Positions 1 to 8,429 are shown, counted from the first letter of the stretch. The stretch: 64,000 bases of DNA from Bacillota bacterium (GCA_023439505.1 JAEXNR010000021.1:62001-126000), one strand, 5' to 3'. Notes: generated by a model from the letters alone, not told the origin. Numbers and translations are program-made.

Positions 1-734
1 CAGGTTGTCCTAGTCGTAAAATCACCCTTTGCCACCAATGCCGTCTTATCGCATAACATTCTGATCGGCGTTGTGATACTGTCTGTTACCAGAATATTTA
101 CCAGAACGGATATCATAATTATGGAGGACAATGCCACAATCATAGTTACAATTACATTGGTCACCTGCTCATTCAGACTCTGTCTTATCATCTCAAAATT
201 CTGGGTCTCATAATAAATATAGTATTGGATTTCTTCCTGAAACAGCTCTGTCAGAATGTAGATATCCGACTCCAGCATCTCGATGTTTTCTTCATAATGA
301 CCGGTCTGTTTCAGATTATCACCAATCTCATTGATCCGGTCCTCCAGAGTATCCAAATTAAGTAATATTCGTTTTATCCAGTCAAGACTGTCCCTGCTCG
401 CGGTTATTTCCCTCAGTTTCATAAAATTATCTCTTGCAGCTTCAATCAGCTTATACGGATTTTTTAAATCATTATTATCATCAATAGAATCAAAGGTCTC
501 CGCTTCCACCACAATCTTATACATACTTTCATCCATTTCCTCTTTAAAATTGAGGTTATAATTGTTTGCGGAAGTTATTCTTCGTACGATAGCATCGTAC
601 GCCGTACTATAATTATGTAATGCTGCAATCTGGTATACCGAGAGAATAATCATGGGAATAATGATGACGACGGCTACCATGAAGAGTTTGAGTCTCAGGG
701 GATACTTAATTGGTTTTCCGTTGGTGTTGTTCAT
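1..734 (-). CDS. YesM-type sensor histidine kinase, 5' part only
   Basis: About 244 codons are visible, and the kinase core lies beyond the left edge. The protein starts MNNTNGKPIKYPLRLK and has a membrane segment at about residues 16-37. A helical, mostly acidic extracytoplasmic region of about 150 residues follows, then a second membrane segment near 195-217 and the start of a HAMP linker (TDSITTPIRMLCDKT). This layout fits the YesM/LytS-like kinases that pair with AraC-type response regulators. The ATG overlaps the stop of the upstream regulator gene as ATGA, so the two are probably translationally coupled. The kinase class is inferred from architecture and partner, because no H or ATP-binding box is inside the window. 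Ligand unknown. Confidence 0.8.
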   Translation of the reverse strand, partial: MNNTNGKPIKYPLRLKLFMVAVVIIIPMIILSVYQIAALHNYSTAYDAIVRRITSANNYNLNFKEEMDESMYKIVVEAETFDSIDDNNDLKNPYKLIEAARDNFMKLREITASRDSLDWIKRILLNLDTLEDRINEIGDNLKQTGHYEENIEMLESDIYILTELFQEEIQYYIYYETQNFEMIRQSLNEQVTNVIVTMIVALSSIIMISVLVNILVTDSITTPIRMLCDKTALVAKGDFTTRTT

Positions 735-2353
735 GCTTCCCCTTTCCCCTGCAGCCTGTATTCCGACGGTGTACAATTTTGAGTTTTTTTAAATATATAG
801 CTGAAATAATGGGAATCCTGATATCCAACCAGATAACCAATCTCCGTTATCTTTCTGGAAGAACATCTTAAATATTCTTTTGCCTTTTCCATTCGAATAT
901 CTGTCAGATATTCGATAAAGGTCACCCCTGCTTCCTGATTAAATAAAGAACTGAAATAATTGGGGCTCACATTCACTGTCGATGCTACTTTATCCAGCGT
1001 AAGATCACTCAAAGCAAATTTTCGATGCATATATTCCTTGGCCTGTTCGATGAGACCCGCATAACGTTTCTGACTGTTTCGATTGCGCAGATCAATTGCC
1101 TCCCGCAGGATAGATTTATAGAATTCACAGCAATCCTCCAAACTGGATAACTGATCTGAAATGCAATCCAGGCTTTTAAAACTATTTTCTATCTTTTCCT
1201 TTGGGTACTGGAGTGTCGTAAGAAATTTCATGATAGCGGAATAACCATCCATGATAATATAGTGGCGAAAAAGGGTTGAATTCATTGCAATCAGACCAAA
1301 TCCATCCAGATAGCTGTCTACGAATTCATCCACATCATGCAGGGTTCCTCTCTTTAGAAAGTCCTCCAATAGATTTCTGTCCAGCTTCTCCAGATTCAAC
1401 TCACTGACATTGATCCGGTTTCCGATTTGCGCCTTCATATTACTCACATCATGATAAGACAGGAATTGATCCCTGCTTTCAAAATATCGTAGGGAAAATG
1501 CCCGGTTGGCATCCAGATAGGATTTATGTAAGTCACGGATACGATGAACATTCCTTCCGATTCCGCCAAAATAATGAACCTTATCCTCACAGATATTGAT
1601 TAACAGCGAACTAAGTTCCTGAACTAAAGCATTCATCTGTATTTCATTTTCACCAAGAAGGATAAACGCCCAGCCATCCATTCCCCGTTCGAATACCTTG
1701 ATATCAGAAAATCTTCTTAGAATCCGAACCATACTGGCTTCACATTGTACGATTTCATTGGAATATTCATACATATCCTCTTTTGCTTTGAACTGAAATA
1801 ACAGCACGCAAAAAACACTTGCAACCATATGAATCCCAAGTTCTTCTTCTTCTTCGATAATTTGTGTCAGCGACATCTGCCCACTAACCAGAGAATTGAA
1901 AAAATCCTTCCTTTTCTCCCCCTGTTTCTGATAAATCAAATGCTGATATTGCTCCAGGATCTGTTTTTCCTTGCGTTCCTTGTCAATTGCCGCAGCCGCA
2001 TTTTTTACAGCCGTAACCAGCTTGCCGGATGTCACCGGTTTTAGCAGATATTCGCTGACACCCACATCAATGGCCTGTTGGGCATACCCGAAATCACTAT
2101 ATCCGCTGATAATAATGATTTTCATCTGAGGCATATCCTTTTTGATCAGTTTACTTAATTCGAGGCCGTCCATAAACGGCATTTTTATGTCAGTGATTAA
2201 AATATCCGGCTGTTCCTTTATAATCATCGGATAAGCCAATTCTCCGTCACTTTCATCCCCTACAATTTTGAACCCCTCTTCTTCCCAATGAATGATATTC
2301 TTAATTCCTTCCCGTATAACAATCTCATCTTCCACTAAAAAAACCTTGTACAT
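731..2353 (-). CDS. YesN-type response regulator with AraC DNA-binding domain
   Basis: 540 residues. The N-terminal receiver domain has the acidic pocket VEDE, phospho-acceptor Asp55 in ITDIKMP and the conserved Lys105 in LLKP. A long middle region has no motif I can name. The last 100 residues or so form the double helix-turn-helix of the AraC family (TLDKVASTVNVSPNYFSSLF and a second helix ending in TPSEYR). I chose the ATG at 2353, not the frame's earlier ATG at 2383, because GGGGGG lies 7 nt ahead of it and the receiver fold begins there. It is probably phosphorylated by the kinase encoded immediately downstream (4-bp overlap). Target genes are not in view on this side. Confidence 0.9.
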   Translation of the reverse strand: MYKVFLVEDEIVIREGIKNIIHWEEEGFKIVGDESDGELAYPMIIKEQPDILITDIKMPFMDGLELSKLIKKDMPQMKIIIISGYSDFGYAQQAIDVGVSEYLLKPVTSGKLVTAVKNAAAAIDKERKEKQILEQYQHLIYQKQGEKRKDFFNSLVSGQMSLTQIIEEEEELGIHMVASVFCVLLFQFKAKEDMYEYSNEIVQCEASMVRILRRFSDIKVFERGMDGWAFILLGENEIQMNALVQELSSLLINICEDKVHYFGGIGRNVHRIRDLHKSYLDANRAFSLRYFESRDQFLSYHDVSNMKAQIGNRINVSELNLEKLDRNLLEDFLKRGTLHDVDEFVDSYLDGFGLIAMNSTLFRHYIIMDGYSAIMKFLTTLQYPKEKIENSFKSLDCISDQLSSLEDCCEFYKSILREAIDLRNRNSQKRYAGLIEQAKEYMHRKFALSDLTLDKVASTVNVSPNYFSSLFNQEAGVTFIEYLTDIRMEKAKEYLRCSSRKITEIGYLVGYQDSHYFSYIFKKTQNCTPSEYRLQGKGEA

Positions 2354-2416
2354 AATTTTCCCCCCGAAAATTCCATATAACAATATCTTTTAGTTTTTAT
2401 CATGATTATGTTTAGC

Positions 2417-2440
2417 ATCAGGTCGGTAATCAGGTCGGTA
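2417..2440. repeat. perfect 12-bp tandem duplication upstream of the YesN gene
   Basis: ATCAGGTCGGTA occurs twice head to tail in the non-coding stretch between the YesN regulator (start 2353) and the amidohydrolase gene (stop 2550). It lies about 65 bp upstream of the regulator's start codon, so it may sit in its promoter or 5' UTR. No clear -35/-10 pair could be fixed here. Confidence 0.8.
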
Positions 2441-2549
2441 ATAGTGTATTCCTATACCATTAAATGGCTATCCTTATGTTTATTCATCATACCATATTCT
2501 TCGTCCATATTGTAAATAATTTTCAAACCGAATCTTTAATTTTTCCTGT

Positions 2550-3359
2550 TCATTCCAGATTTAAAAGATGCTTCGCATTTTTATAATAAATATGCTCCTT
2601 GATATGACCTGACAGGTTTAGCTGCTCAATTTTGTCAATCTGCTCTTGAAAGCTTGTGTAAGGGGTATCTGTCCCGAAGACGATATGTTCATACCCAAAT
2701 GCATCAATTGCCTGCTTAATATCACTGTTCTGAATTCTCCTGGAACTGGAAGTATCAAAATAGATATTTTTCAAATCAGCACTGCTGTCTCTAAATAGCT
2801 CTATCCCTGTCAGGTGTCCGATAATAAATACAGCATTGGGGTTATCCTTAATAAATTGCAGCAGTTTCAGGACTTCCTTCTTCGAATATAGATGGATAAA
2901 TACCGGTAACTTATGATAAGAAGCGATTTCTATCAGCTTTCTAAATTCTTCACTGTCAATCTTAAATGGATTCCATGCCTGATGAAGTTTGATTCCCTTA
3001 GGTTGATAGATCTGTATTCTGTCTTCCAACTCATTCATATGCCCCTCATCGAGCGGATTTATCCAGAGAAACTGTATGATTAGCTCTGGGAGTTGCTTTT
3101 TCAATTCATATACAAATTGATTACCGTCTCCATTCTCCTTAAAGAAATGTTGATAAGCCATCCGATTCATCCGGTTCATCCCATAAATACTGTCAGGCTT
3201 CTGCTTAAAAGGCAATCCTGGTGGTACTTGCAGATTTTGGTTGTTCTTCGGGCTGGTACATAAGACGATTTTCTCTATTGCATATTTTTCTGCCATATTT
3301 CTTATAGAATGTACTGTACTATAATTTCCTGCAGCATGGGCATGAATATCAATTAACAT
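2550..3359 (-). CDS. amidohydrolase-family TIM-barrel hydrolase
   Basis: 269 residues beginning MLIDIHAHAAGN. The HxH motif (residues 5-7) right after the first strand, the later GIKLHQAWNP, VFIHLYSK and FIIGHLTG strands with histidines, and the late acidic strand HIVFGTDTPY match the amidohydrolase-2 family (metal-dependent hydrolases and decarboxylases). The length fits the family. An AGGAGG site precedes the ATG. The start overlaps the end of the TetR gene by 7 bp, so the two form one unit and the TetR protein probably controls this enzyme. The substrate cannot be read from sequence. Confidence 0.8.
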   Translation of the reverse strand: MLIDIHAHAAGNYSTVHSIRNMAEKYAIEKIVLCTSPKNNQNLQVPPGLPFKQKPDSIYGMNRMNRMAYQHFFKENGDGNQFVYELKKQLPELIIQFLWINPLDEGHMNELEDRIQIYQPKGIKLHQAWNPFKIDSEEFRKLIEIASYHKLPVFIHLYSKKEVLKLLQFIKDNPNAVFIIGHLTGIELFRDSSADLKNIYFDTSSSRRIQNSDIKQAIDAFGYEHIVFGTDTPYTSFQEQIDKIEQLNLSGHIKEHIYYKNAKHLLNLE

Positions 3360-3955
3360 ACTTCCTCCTTTAATAAAATCCTATTTACTATCTGTAAATC
3401 GGCCGTTACAGGTATCCCTGTGAGAGCATAGCAACACAATCCCTGGATTGTGGCCCAGTATACGGTGGATAGCTGCATCGCATCGCCTTTTACCACTGAT
3501 CCCTGTGCCTGTCCTTGTTCAATAATAGAGGCAAGACTCTCAATGGGGTCGGGAAGTACTTGTACAGACCCATCTCCTTCCGGCACCTGAAAACCGCTCA
3601 TCCTGACCTGTATCATAAACATAAAATATTCAATTCCGATCGGTAACTCAGAGACCATCTCACACATCATGGACGTGATTTGCCTAATCTTCGTGGCAGC
3701 GGTGCTATCATTTTGGGAAATTCCAATAATTTTTTGACTTGAGCTGACAGTGGCTTTGCGCACGAGCGTGGCAATCAATGCGTCTTTGGAGATATAATGG
3801 CTGTATAGTAACCCCTTACTAAGTCCTGCCGTCTGTGCAATTTCTCCAATGGTAACTGAAATCCCCTTTCTTGAAAATAAAGACAGTGCCGCAGCTTCTA
3901 TTCTTTGGCGCGTTGTCTCACGTATGGCTTCAAAAGCTTCTTTGGTGCGAGGCAT
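3353..3955 (-). CDS. TetR-family transcriptional regulator
   Basis: 200 residues. The N-terminal helix-turn-helix is typical of the family (IGEIAQTAGLSKGLLYSHYISKDAL), followed by an unconserved ligand-binding half. The ATG at 3955 has GGAAGTGATAGT in front. An earlier in-frame ATG at 3988 would add eleven unrelated residues and run into the predicted operator. It is co-transcribed with the amidohydrolase (7-bp overlap). The promoter carries palindromes that suggest autoregulation. The inducer is unknown. Confidence 0.9.
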   Translation of the reverse strand: MPRTKEAFEAIRETTRQRIEAAALSLFSRKGISVTIGEIAQTAGLSKGLLYSHYISKDALIATLVRKATVSSSQKIIGISQNDSTAATKIRQITSMMCEMVSELPIGIEYFMFMIQVRMSGFQVPEGDGSVQVLPDPIESLASIIEQGQAQGSVVKGDAMQLSTVYWATIQGLCCYALTGIPVTADLQIVNRILLKEEVC

Positions 3956-3969
3956 ACTATCACTTCCTT

Positions 3970-4016
3970 TGAATGAACATTTATTCAATAATAAATCAAT
4001 TCAATTGATTTGTCAA
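3970..4016 (-). promoter_or_regulatory. near-consensus promoter with two palindromes, for the TetR/amidohydrolase unit
   Basis: Read on the minus strand: TTGACA (4011-4016), a 17-bp spacer, then TATTAT (3988-3993). The spacer is almost entirely a perfect inverted repeat, AAATCAAT-TGA-ATTGATTT (3993-4011). A second imperfect 18-bp palindrome (14 of 18 positions symmetric) covers 3970-3987, just downstream of the -10. Both positions are typical for repression by the TetR protein encoded next to it. Confidence 0.75.
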
Positions 4017-4038
4017 TCTGTTTTATTCCAGTTAATTC

Positions 4039-4076
4039 AAAAAACAAGGACCCCTGATTTATTCATCTGAGGTCCT
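4039..4076 (-). terminator. rho-independent terminator after the VOC gene
   Basis: On the minus strand AGGACCTC (4069-4076) pairs with GGGGTCCT (4047-4054), 8 bp with one G-U pair, around a loop that can extend the stem. TTGTTTTTT follows directly. It lies 17 bp past the VOC stop and separates that gene from the TetR promoter. Confidence 0.75.
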
Positions 4077-4092
4077 GAGGTATTCTATTGGA

Positions 4093-4494
4093 TTACGATA
4101 AATCGTCTTCATGTAAACACAAACAAAATGGGTGCCCTGCCGGATCAAGGAGAGTAACCCACGGTGAGCCCAGCTCCGGACTCCAATATTGGGAGTCGGG
4201 CTTAGTTGCACCCAGTGATACTGCATATTCAACTGCTTCTTCTATGTTCATCACTGTAAAATCAAGATGTTCCATTTTCCTTTGATCCTCCGGTGACCCG
4301 GGCCAAACCGGAGGGAAATAGGCCTCTTCATATTGACACGAAATACTGATTGACTCCCCAGGTATCGATACGCATACAAATGGTTCAATTTCATACGTAA
4401 TTTCTCCACCAAGCAATTCCCTATAGAATTTTGCCAGCTCTGACGGATTACTGCAATCCAAAACAATACTTTGTAGTTTAATCATAAGTGACAT
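4093..4494 (-). CDS. VOC-superfamily (glyoxalase/dioxygenase-like) protein
   Basis: 133 residues. It starts KLQSIVLDCSNPSELAKFYR, the usual first strand-helix of vicinal-oxygen-chelate proteins, and has the second half-repeat HLDFTVMNIEEAVEYAVSLG with GSPWVTLLDPAGHPFCLC near the end. These small proteins may bind metal and act on small organics or sequester drugs. No specific activity can be assigned. The ATG at 4494 is preceded by GGGGGAG. A short GC hairpin (GGGGC-TTAAG-GCCCC, 4559-4573) lies in its upstream region. Confidence 0.8.
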   Translation of the reverse strand: MSLMIKLQSIVLDCSNPSELAKFYRELLGGEITYEIEPFVCVSIPGESISISCQYEEAYFPPVWPGSPEDQRKMEHLDFTVMNIEEAVEYAVSLGATKPDSQYWSPELGSPWVTLLDPAGHPFCLCLHEDDLS

Positions 4495-4725
4495 AACATT
4501 ATCTCCCCCTCTTCTTCCCGCCAATCTGTAACTACACCTTTATCTGCGGCATTTTATTGGGGCTTAAGGCCCCTGCAACTATTGATATCATATTGATTCA
4601 GTACAGGATAATTCTACATCAGATTTCAATATATTTCCATATGAATTCTGAATTTTTATGTTGAATTTATAGTATTTCTGCGTTTCTGATCCTTCTTGAC
4701 CAAAACCCGCAGGTATAGGAAGTAC

Positions 4726-4754
4726 TTGTGTATTTTGAATATCAGGGGTATACT
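4726..4754 (+). promoter_or_regulatory. possible promoter of the MerR gene
   Basis: TTGTGT (4726-4731), 17 bp, TATACT (4749-4754), about 100 bp before the MerR ATG. The -35 is weak. The rest of the 4495-4852 gap shows no gene. An open frame on the minus strand here lacks a ribosome site and family features. Confidence 0.4.
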
Positions 4755-4852
4755 AATCATACTGCTTAGCGTTTTACTTAAGTCAAAGTCAGGCATCTGC
4801 TTATCCTGCATGCCCTTGATTCTATCTTTTATACAATAAGGAGGAGAAATAA

Positions 4853-5242
4853 ATGTATAGCATAAATGAAGTAGCAAACATTTGTCATATTTCAACACAT
4901 ACCATCCGATTCTATGACAAAGAAGGTCTTCTGCCCTTTGTTTCAAGGAATGCCGCCGGGAACAGGCAGTTTCGGGATTCAGACTTAAATCTCATCAAAT
5001 TTATCTGCTGTTTAAAGAATACAGGAATGCAGGTCAAGGATATCAAACGGTATATGGAATTGGCGATGCAAGGTCCTGATACCTCAGCACAGCGAAAACA
5101 GATTATGCTCGAACACCGAAAGGCGGTGATAGATCAAATCGATGATTTAAAGAAAAATTTGAACATCATCGATTTAAAAATTGCCCTTTATAATACGGAT
5201 GATGGTACTTCCTTATCCAGTCTGTTTACTGAACAAGCTTAA
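4853..5242 (+). CDS. MerR-family transcriptional regulator
   Basis: 129 residues. The MerR winged helix is clear at residues 1-70 (MYSINEVANICHISTHTIRF, YDKEGLLPF, NRQFRDSDLNLIKFI), followed by the long dimerisation helix (residues 80-115) and a short tail. There are no cysteines in metal-site positions, so it resembles the AdhR/YraB type responsive to small organics or electrophiles. AAGGAGG stands in front of the ATG. It converges with an SDR gene, and the two stop codons share the bases TTAA at 5239-5242. Target unknown, but the neighbouring SDR is a natural candidate. Confidence 0.88.
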   Translation: MYSINEVANICHISTHTIRFYDKEGLLPFVSRNAAGNRQFRDSDLNLIKFICCLKNTGMQVKDIKRYMELAMQGPDTSAQRKQIMLEHRKAVIDQIDDLKKNLNIIDLKIALYNTDDGTSLSSLFTEQA

Positions 5243-6177
5243 GAAAGCTGAAATGTTACATTTGTCAACTTTTCAGATTCCTTCCATAACCTGTAAGCCA
5301 CTTCTTTCTCCAGCGCCTGTTCTGCTATTTTAGCAACCATCGGATATCCTCTCATCTCTCCCATTTTAGAGGGCCCATAATAAGTTCCTCCCACTGCATC
5401 TATCGCTGTGGCCGCATAAAGAGGCGGCCAGGCTCCATGAGCGGCAGGCTGAAACAAAAATGGTCCAAATAACAGTCTAATGATTCCTGCTCTGCTGTTT
5501 TTCCCTGCTCCATTTGGAATGAGTTCTGTTCTTGAGATCCCCGGATGTGCCGCCATGCTGTTAATTCCCCATCCATTTGCATCACTTTTTTGTTGCAGTT
5601 CAAGGGCGAACATCAGACAGGCGAGCTTGGACTGGGAATAGACTTCCATCGGCTTATAATTACGTTCGTATTGAAGATCATCAAAATTAATGGATCCCGA
5701 ACGATGTGCAATACTGCTTAACGTAATGACCCTCGGATGATTTCCTTTTTTAAGAAGTGTCAGCAGATTCGCTGTCAAGGCAAAATGCCCAAGATAATTT
5801 GTGCCCAATTGCAATTCAAAACCATCTTTTGTAACCTGCCGCTGAGGAGGATTCATAACCGCAGCATTATTGACAAGAGTATCCAGACTCTTCTCCCGGG
5901 ATTTAAGCCTTTCAGCAAAGGCCTTGACCGATGCAAGATCTGCCAGGTCAAGCTGCTCGAAGCGTATCTTGCCTTCGGGAACCTGTTTTTGAACGTTTCT
6001 GATGGCTTCCTCCCCTTTCACCTTATTTCGCCCGGCCATGATGACCTTTGCTCCTGCACGCGTCATCTCCAATGCAACTTCATAGCCGATTCCACCGGTT
6101 CCGGTAATGACAGCAGTGCGTCCCTCCTGTGATGGAATATCTGCCGAGGTCCAATTTTTCTTTCCATTAGTTGACAT
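5239..6177 (-). CDS. short-chain dehydrogenase/reductase (retinol-dehydrogenase-like)
   Basis: 312 residues. NAD(P)-binding Rossmann fold with AVITGTGGIGYEVA, then the MAGRNK strand, NNAAVMNP, the catalytic serine strand ITLSSIAHRS, and the catalytic YSQSK (Tyr-x-x-x-Lys). The glycine motif reads TGTGGIG, one residue shorter than the TGxxxGxG I expect. Start at 6177 because GGAAG precedes it; the frame opens 16 codons earlier without a ribosome site. It probably reduces a carbonyl or oxidises an alcohol. Substrate unknown. Its end overlaps that of the convergent MerR gene. Confidence 0.85.
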   Translation of the reverse strand: MSTNGKKNWTSADIPSQEGRTAVITGTGGIGYEVALEMTRAGAKVIMAGRNKVKGEEAIRNVQKQVPEGKIRFEQLDLADLASVKAFAERLKSREKSLDTLVNNAAVMNPPQRQVTKDGFELQLGTNYLGHFALTANLLTLLKKGNHPRVITLSSIAHRSGSINFDDLQYERNYKPMEVYSQSKLACLMFALELQQKSDANGWGINSMAAHPGISRTELIPNGAGKNSRAGIIRLLFGPFLFQPAAHGAWPPLYAATAIDAVGGTYYGPSKMGEMRGYPMVAKIAEQALEKEVAYRLWKESEKLTNVTFQLS

Positions 6178-6306
6178 AATAATCTTCCTTTCATTATAAT
6201 CAGCAGTCCGCCTGACATTTTTCATAATCTAATTCACAAATCTTTTTTTACTTGGATTACATAATATGGAACATTTAACATCTCCCATTCCAGCGCAATG
6301 TATGTG

Positions 6307-6420
6307 TTATGAAAGTTCTTGTTCTGTGGTGCTTATGATGATATCACTTAGAGATTTATCAATGTCAAGTATATTTTTCAATTTGTTCGCTTCCCACGCA
6401 TCATAATCGTTTTCACCCAT
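6307..6420 (-). other. possible 37-codon small ORF or gene remnant
   Basis: In the 404-bp gap between the SDR and helicase genes, a minus-strand frame MGENDYDAWEANKLKNIL... ends at 6307. Its composition is protein-like (acidic, helical). It has no ribosome site in front of the ATG, and a stop lies ten codons upstream. It may be the decayed tail of a lost gene or chance. I do not recognise it. Confidence 0.2.
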
Positions 6421-6521
6421 TTTTTTACATATTTGATGACAAAACGATATTTATTCTATCAATTGAATCCTTTTTTACCAGAGAAAGGCTTTTTCATCGA
6501 ATGGAGAATAAAAATAAGCCA

Positions 6522-6553
6522 TCAGATACTTAGAGTTTGGTCTAAGTATCTGA
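6522..6553 (-). terminator. terminator of the DbpA gene
   Basis: A perfect 13-bp inverted repeat, TCAGATACTTAGA and its complement, with a 6-nt loop, 29 bp past the helicase stop. On the minus strand TGGCTTATTTTTATTC follows. The T tract is interrupted, so termination is likely but may be partial. Confidence 0.65.
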
Positions 6554-6581
6554 CGACTTGTTTACTCCTTCATGAATCCAT

Positions 6582-8036
6582 TCAATCCCTTTTATCCATC
6601 GCCTGTGTTACTTTTAACTGTTTGTTGCCAATCCTGGTATTTTTCATTGTCTCCAGCACCAATGTTCCCTTATTGTTAAGTATTTCTATATAGGTAAGCG
6701 TATCCAGGATGGTAATAGCTCCGATGTCCTCTGCAGTAACACCTTCAATATTAGAGATTACCCCAACGAAATTGGCTGCTCTCAGCTTCTTTTTCTTTCC
6801 TGCGTTAAATCGGAGTTTCATAATGTCCTTGTTTAATTCATCACCTTTTTCCGGTCTGAGGATGGGTGTCTCTTTTCTCTTCTCATCGAAAGAAGTCTTA
6901 CAAAGTGCCACTTCTTCAGCGGACGGTCTTGTCATCTGGTCAAGTTCAAACCCGATATACGCCTCAATGTTTTTAAGGTAACGCAGCTGTGCCGATGTTA
7001 CAAAGGTAATTGCTTTTCCCTTTTGTCCTGCCCGTCCTGTCCTTCCGGTACGATGTACATATCCTTCCTTATCATAAGGAATATCATAATTAATAATCAG
7101 GGAAATATGCCCGGTATCGATCCCTCTCGCTGCTACATCAGTAGCGGCCAGGTAGGAAAACACTCCCCTTTGAAAGCGCTTCATAGAGATCAGCCGGTCA
7201 TCCTGTTCCATATCACCGTGAATTTTAGTACAGCGGTATCCCTGACCTGCCAACCGGGATTGCAGCATATCTACCCCGTCCTTTGTATTGCAAAAGATAA
7301 TACAGCTATCCGGCTGCTCCGTGATGGTAACATCCATCAGAAGTTCAAACTTCTCCTCCTCTTCTGAGAAATAGATGGTATGACGAATTCCATCTGCGGT
7401 AATATCTGCCTGACTGACATCAATATAGCTGGCATCTTGCATATATGCGCCGGAGATGACCTTCATTTCATCCGGCATGGTAGCGGAGAACAACAAGGTA
7501 GTCCGCTGCATGGGAAGCTTGTCCAGAATAAATTGAACCTGCTCAAGAAATCCCATATCTAACATTCGATCCGCTTCATCAATCACCACAAACTGAACTT
7601 TGTCAAGGGTTAATGTCCCTCTTTTTATATGATCCATGACACGCCCCGGCGTGCCGACAACAACATGTGTTTTTTGCTTCAGCTGTGCCTTCTCCATTGC
7701 AAAAGGATGTCCTCCATAGATTGCCGCGGCTTTCACCCTTTTCAATCTGCCAATATTTGTAACATCTTCTTCCACCTGAACAGCCAGTTCCCTCGTCGGA
7801 GTCAAAATAAGTGCCTGAGGTTTATTTTCCAGCCATTGAATCACCTCACAGATGGGAATTGCAAAAGCCGCCGTCTTGCCGCTGCCGGTCTGCGCCTTTA
7901 CAATCAGATTTTTTTTATCCAGTGCCAAAGGAATGACTTGTTCCTGAACCTTAGTGGGAAGCTCATATGCTAATCCTTTCAGTGCCTTCTTGATCTCTTC
8001 ACTTACAGTATAATCGTGAAATCCTCTATTTTCCAA
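6582..8036 (-). CDS. dbpA: DEAD-box RNA helicase DbpA/YxiN
   Basis: 484 residues with all helicase boxes in order: AQTGSGKT, PTRELA, TPGRV, DEAD, SAT, ARGID and HRTGRTGRAG. A C-terminal domain follows (residues about 405-480, LRFNAGKKKKLRAANFVGVI ... GAITILDTLTYIEI) that matches the DbpA RNA-binding domain, which recognises hairpin 92 of 23S rRNA. It therefore probably assists assembly of the large ribosomal subunit. The start is a TTG with AGGAGG 6 nt upstream. The gene stands alone and is followed by its own terminator. Confidence 0.92.
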   Translation of the reverse strand: MENRGFHDYTVSEEIKKALKGLAYELPTKVQEQVIPLALDKKNLIVKAQTGSGKTAAFAIPICEVIQWLENKPQALILTPTRELAVQVEEDVTNIGRLKRVKAAAIYGGHPFAMEKAQLKQKTHVVVGTPGRVMDHIKRGTLTLDKVQFVVIDEADRMLDMGFLEQVQFILDKLPMQRTTLLFSATMPDEMKVISGAYMQDASYIDVSQADITADGIRHTIYFSEEEEKFELLMDVTITEQPDSCIIFCNTKDGVDMLQSRLAGQGYRCTKIHGDMEQDDRLISMKRFQRGVFSYLAATDVAARGIDTGHISLIINYDIPYDKEGYVHRTGRTGRAGQKGKAITFVTSAQLRYLKNIEAYIGFELDQMTRPSAEEVALCKTSFDEKRKETPILRPEKGDELNKDIMKLRFNAGKKKKLRAANFVGVISNIEGVTAEDIGAITILDTLTYIEILNNKGTLVLETMKNTRIGNKQLKVTQAMDKRD

Positions 8037-8151
8037 ACCAAACCTCCTGCTTTAATAGAAAAGCGAATATCGATTTTTGCCTCTCTTACTCATTTTACCG
8101 AATCAATTGAAGATTGACAACAGCGAAAACATACCGCCTCCCATGAAATGA

Positions 8152-8180
8152 TTGAAATCTTTCATTAAAAGTGTTATGCT
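8152..8180 (+). promoter_or_regulatory. promoter of the ABC-F gene
   Basis: TTGAAA (8152-8157), 17 bp, TATGCT (8175-8180). An ATGAAA/TTTCAT inverted repeat surrounds the -35. Transcription from here gives a leader of about 240 nt before the ABC-F start codon. Confidence 0.65.
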
Positions 8181-8244
8181 ACCAAGGATGGACGTGTCAA
8201 AGTGTCTATATCATCCCCCTCATTGCGATAATACCTGAAATCGG

Positions 8245-8364
8245 ATGGTACATGAAAGGGCTAAAATTGATGGGTCCTTTTTTCCAGATCAACCAAGCAC
8301 TGAAATTATCGCCTGGGATTACTATGCCTTTCAATGGCAGTATGGAGATTACCGTGAAAATTAA
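8245..8364 (+). other. 39-codon ORF in the ABC-F leader (leader peptide or remnant)
   Basis: Inside the long leader a frame runs MVHERAKIDG and ends in an aromatic-rich stretch (AWDYYAFQWQYGDYREN) 65 bp before the ABC-F ATG. The amino-acid pattern looks like real protein. The ribosome site is weak, and a stop lies three codons upstream of the ATG. It could be a regulatory leader peptide, as some ABC-F genes have, or the tail of a decayed gene. A second frame (from 8251) overlaps it. Neither is proven. Confidence 0.3.
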
Positions 8365-8370
8365 AAATTT

Positions 8371-8424
8371 CACATGGCAAATTTGTGCTGATGCCCAAAT
8401 TCCGGGGTATTGGCAATATGGAGG
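8371..8424 (+). promoter_or_regulatory. repeated 5' leader hairpin, copy A
   Basis: 54 nt ending in the ABC-F ribosome site, matching 46 of 54 positions of the leader at 53037-53090 with no gaps. TGCTGATGCCC (8386-8396) pairs with GGGTATTGGCA (8405-8415), 11 bp including three G-U pairs, around an 8-nt loop. GGAGG follows 4 nt later and the ATG 5 nt after that. Upstream, GTGAAA...TTTCAC (8354-8373) is a further small inverted repeat, with a similar AT-rich stretch in the TlpA copy. I do not recognise this as a named RNA family. Confidence 0.75.
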
Positions 8425-8429
8425 TTACT

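Noticed and set aside
583..601. Perfect inverted repeat CGTACGAT-AGC-ATCGTACG
   Set aside because: It lies in the middle of the YesM coding sequence (codons for YDAIVRR) and far from any start. Probably coincidence of codon use.
4656..4946. Minus-strand open frame of 96 codons opposite the MerR start
   Set aside because: No ribosome site, no family features, and it overlaps the well-supported MerR gene.
8385..8429. N-terminal extension of the ABC-F protein read through the leader element
   Set aside because: The frame is open but has no ribosome site, and GGAGG stands 5 nt before the ATG at 8430, where the ABC fold begins.
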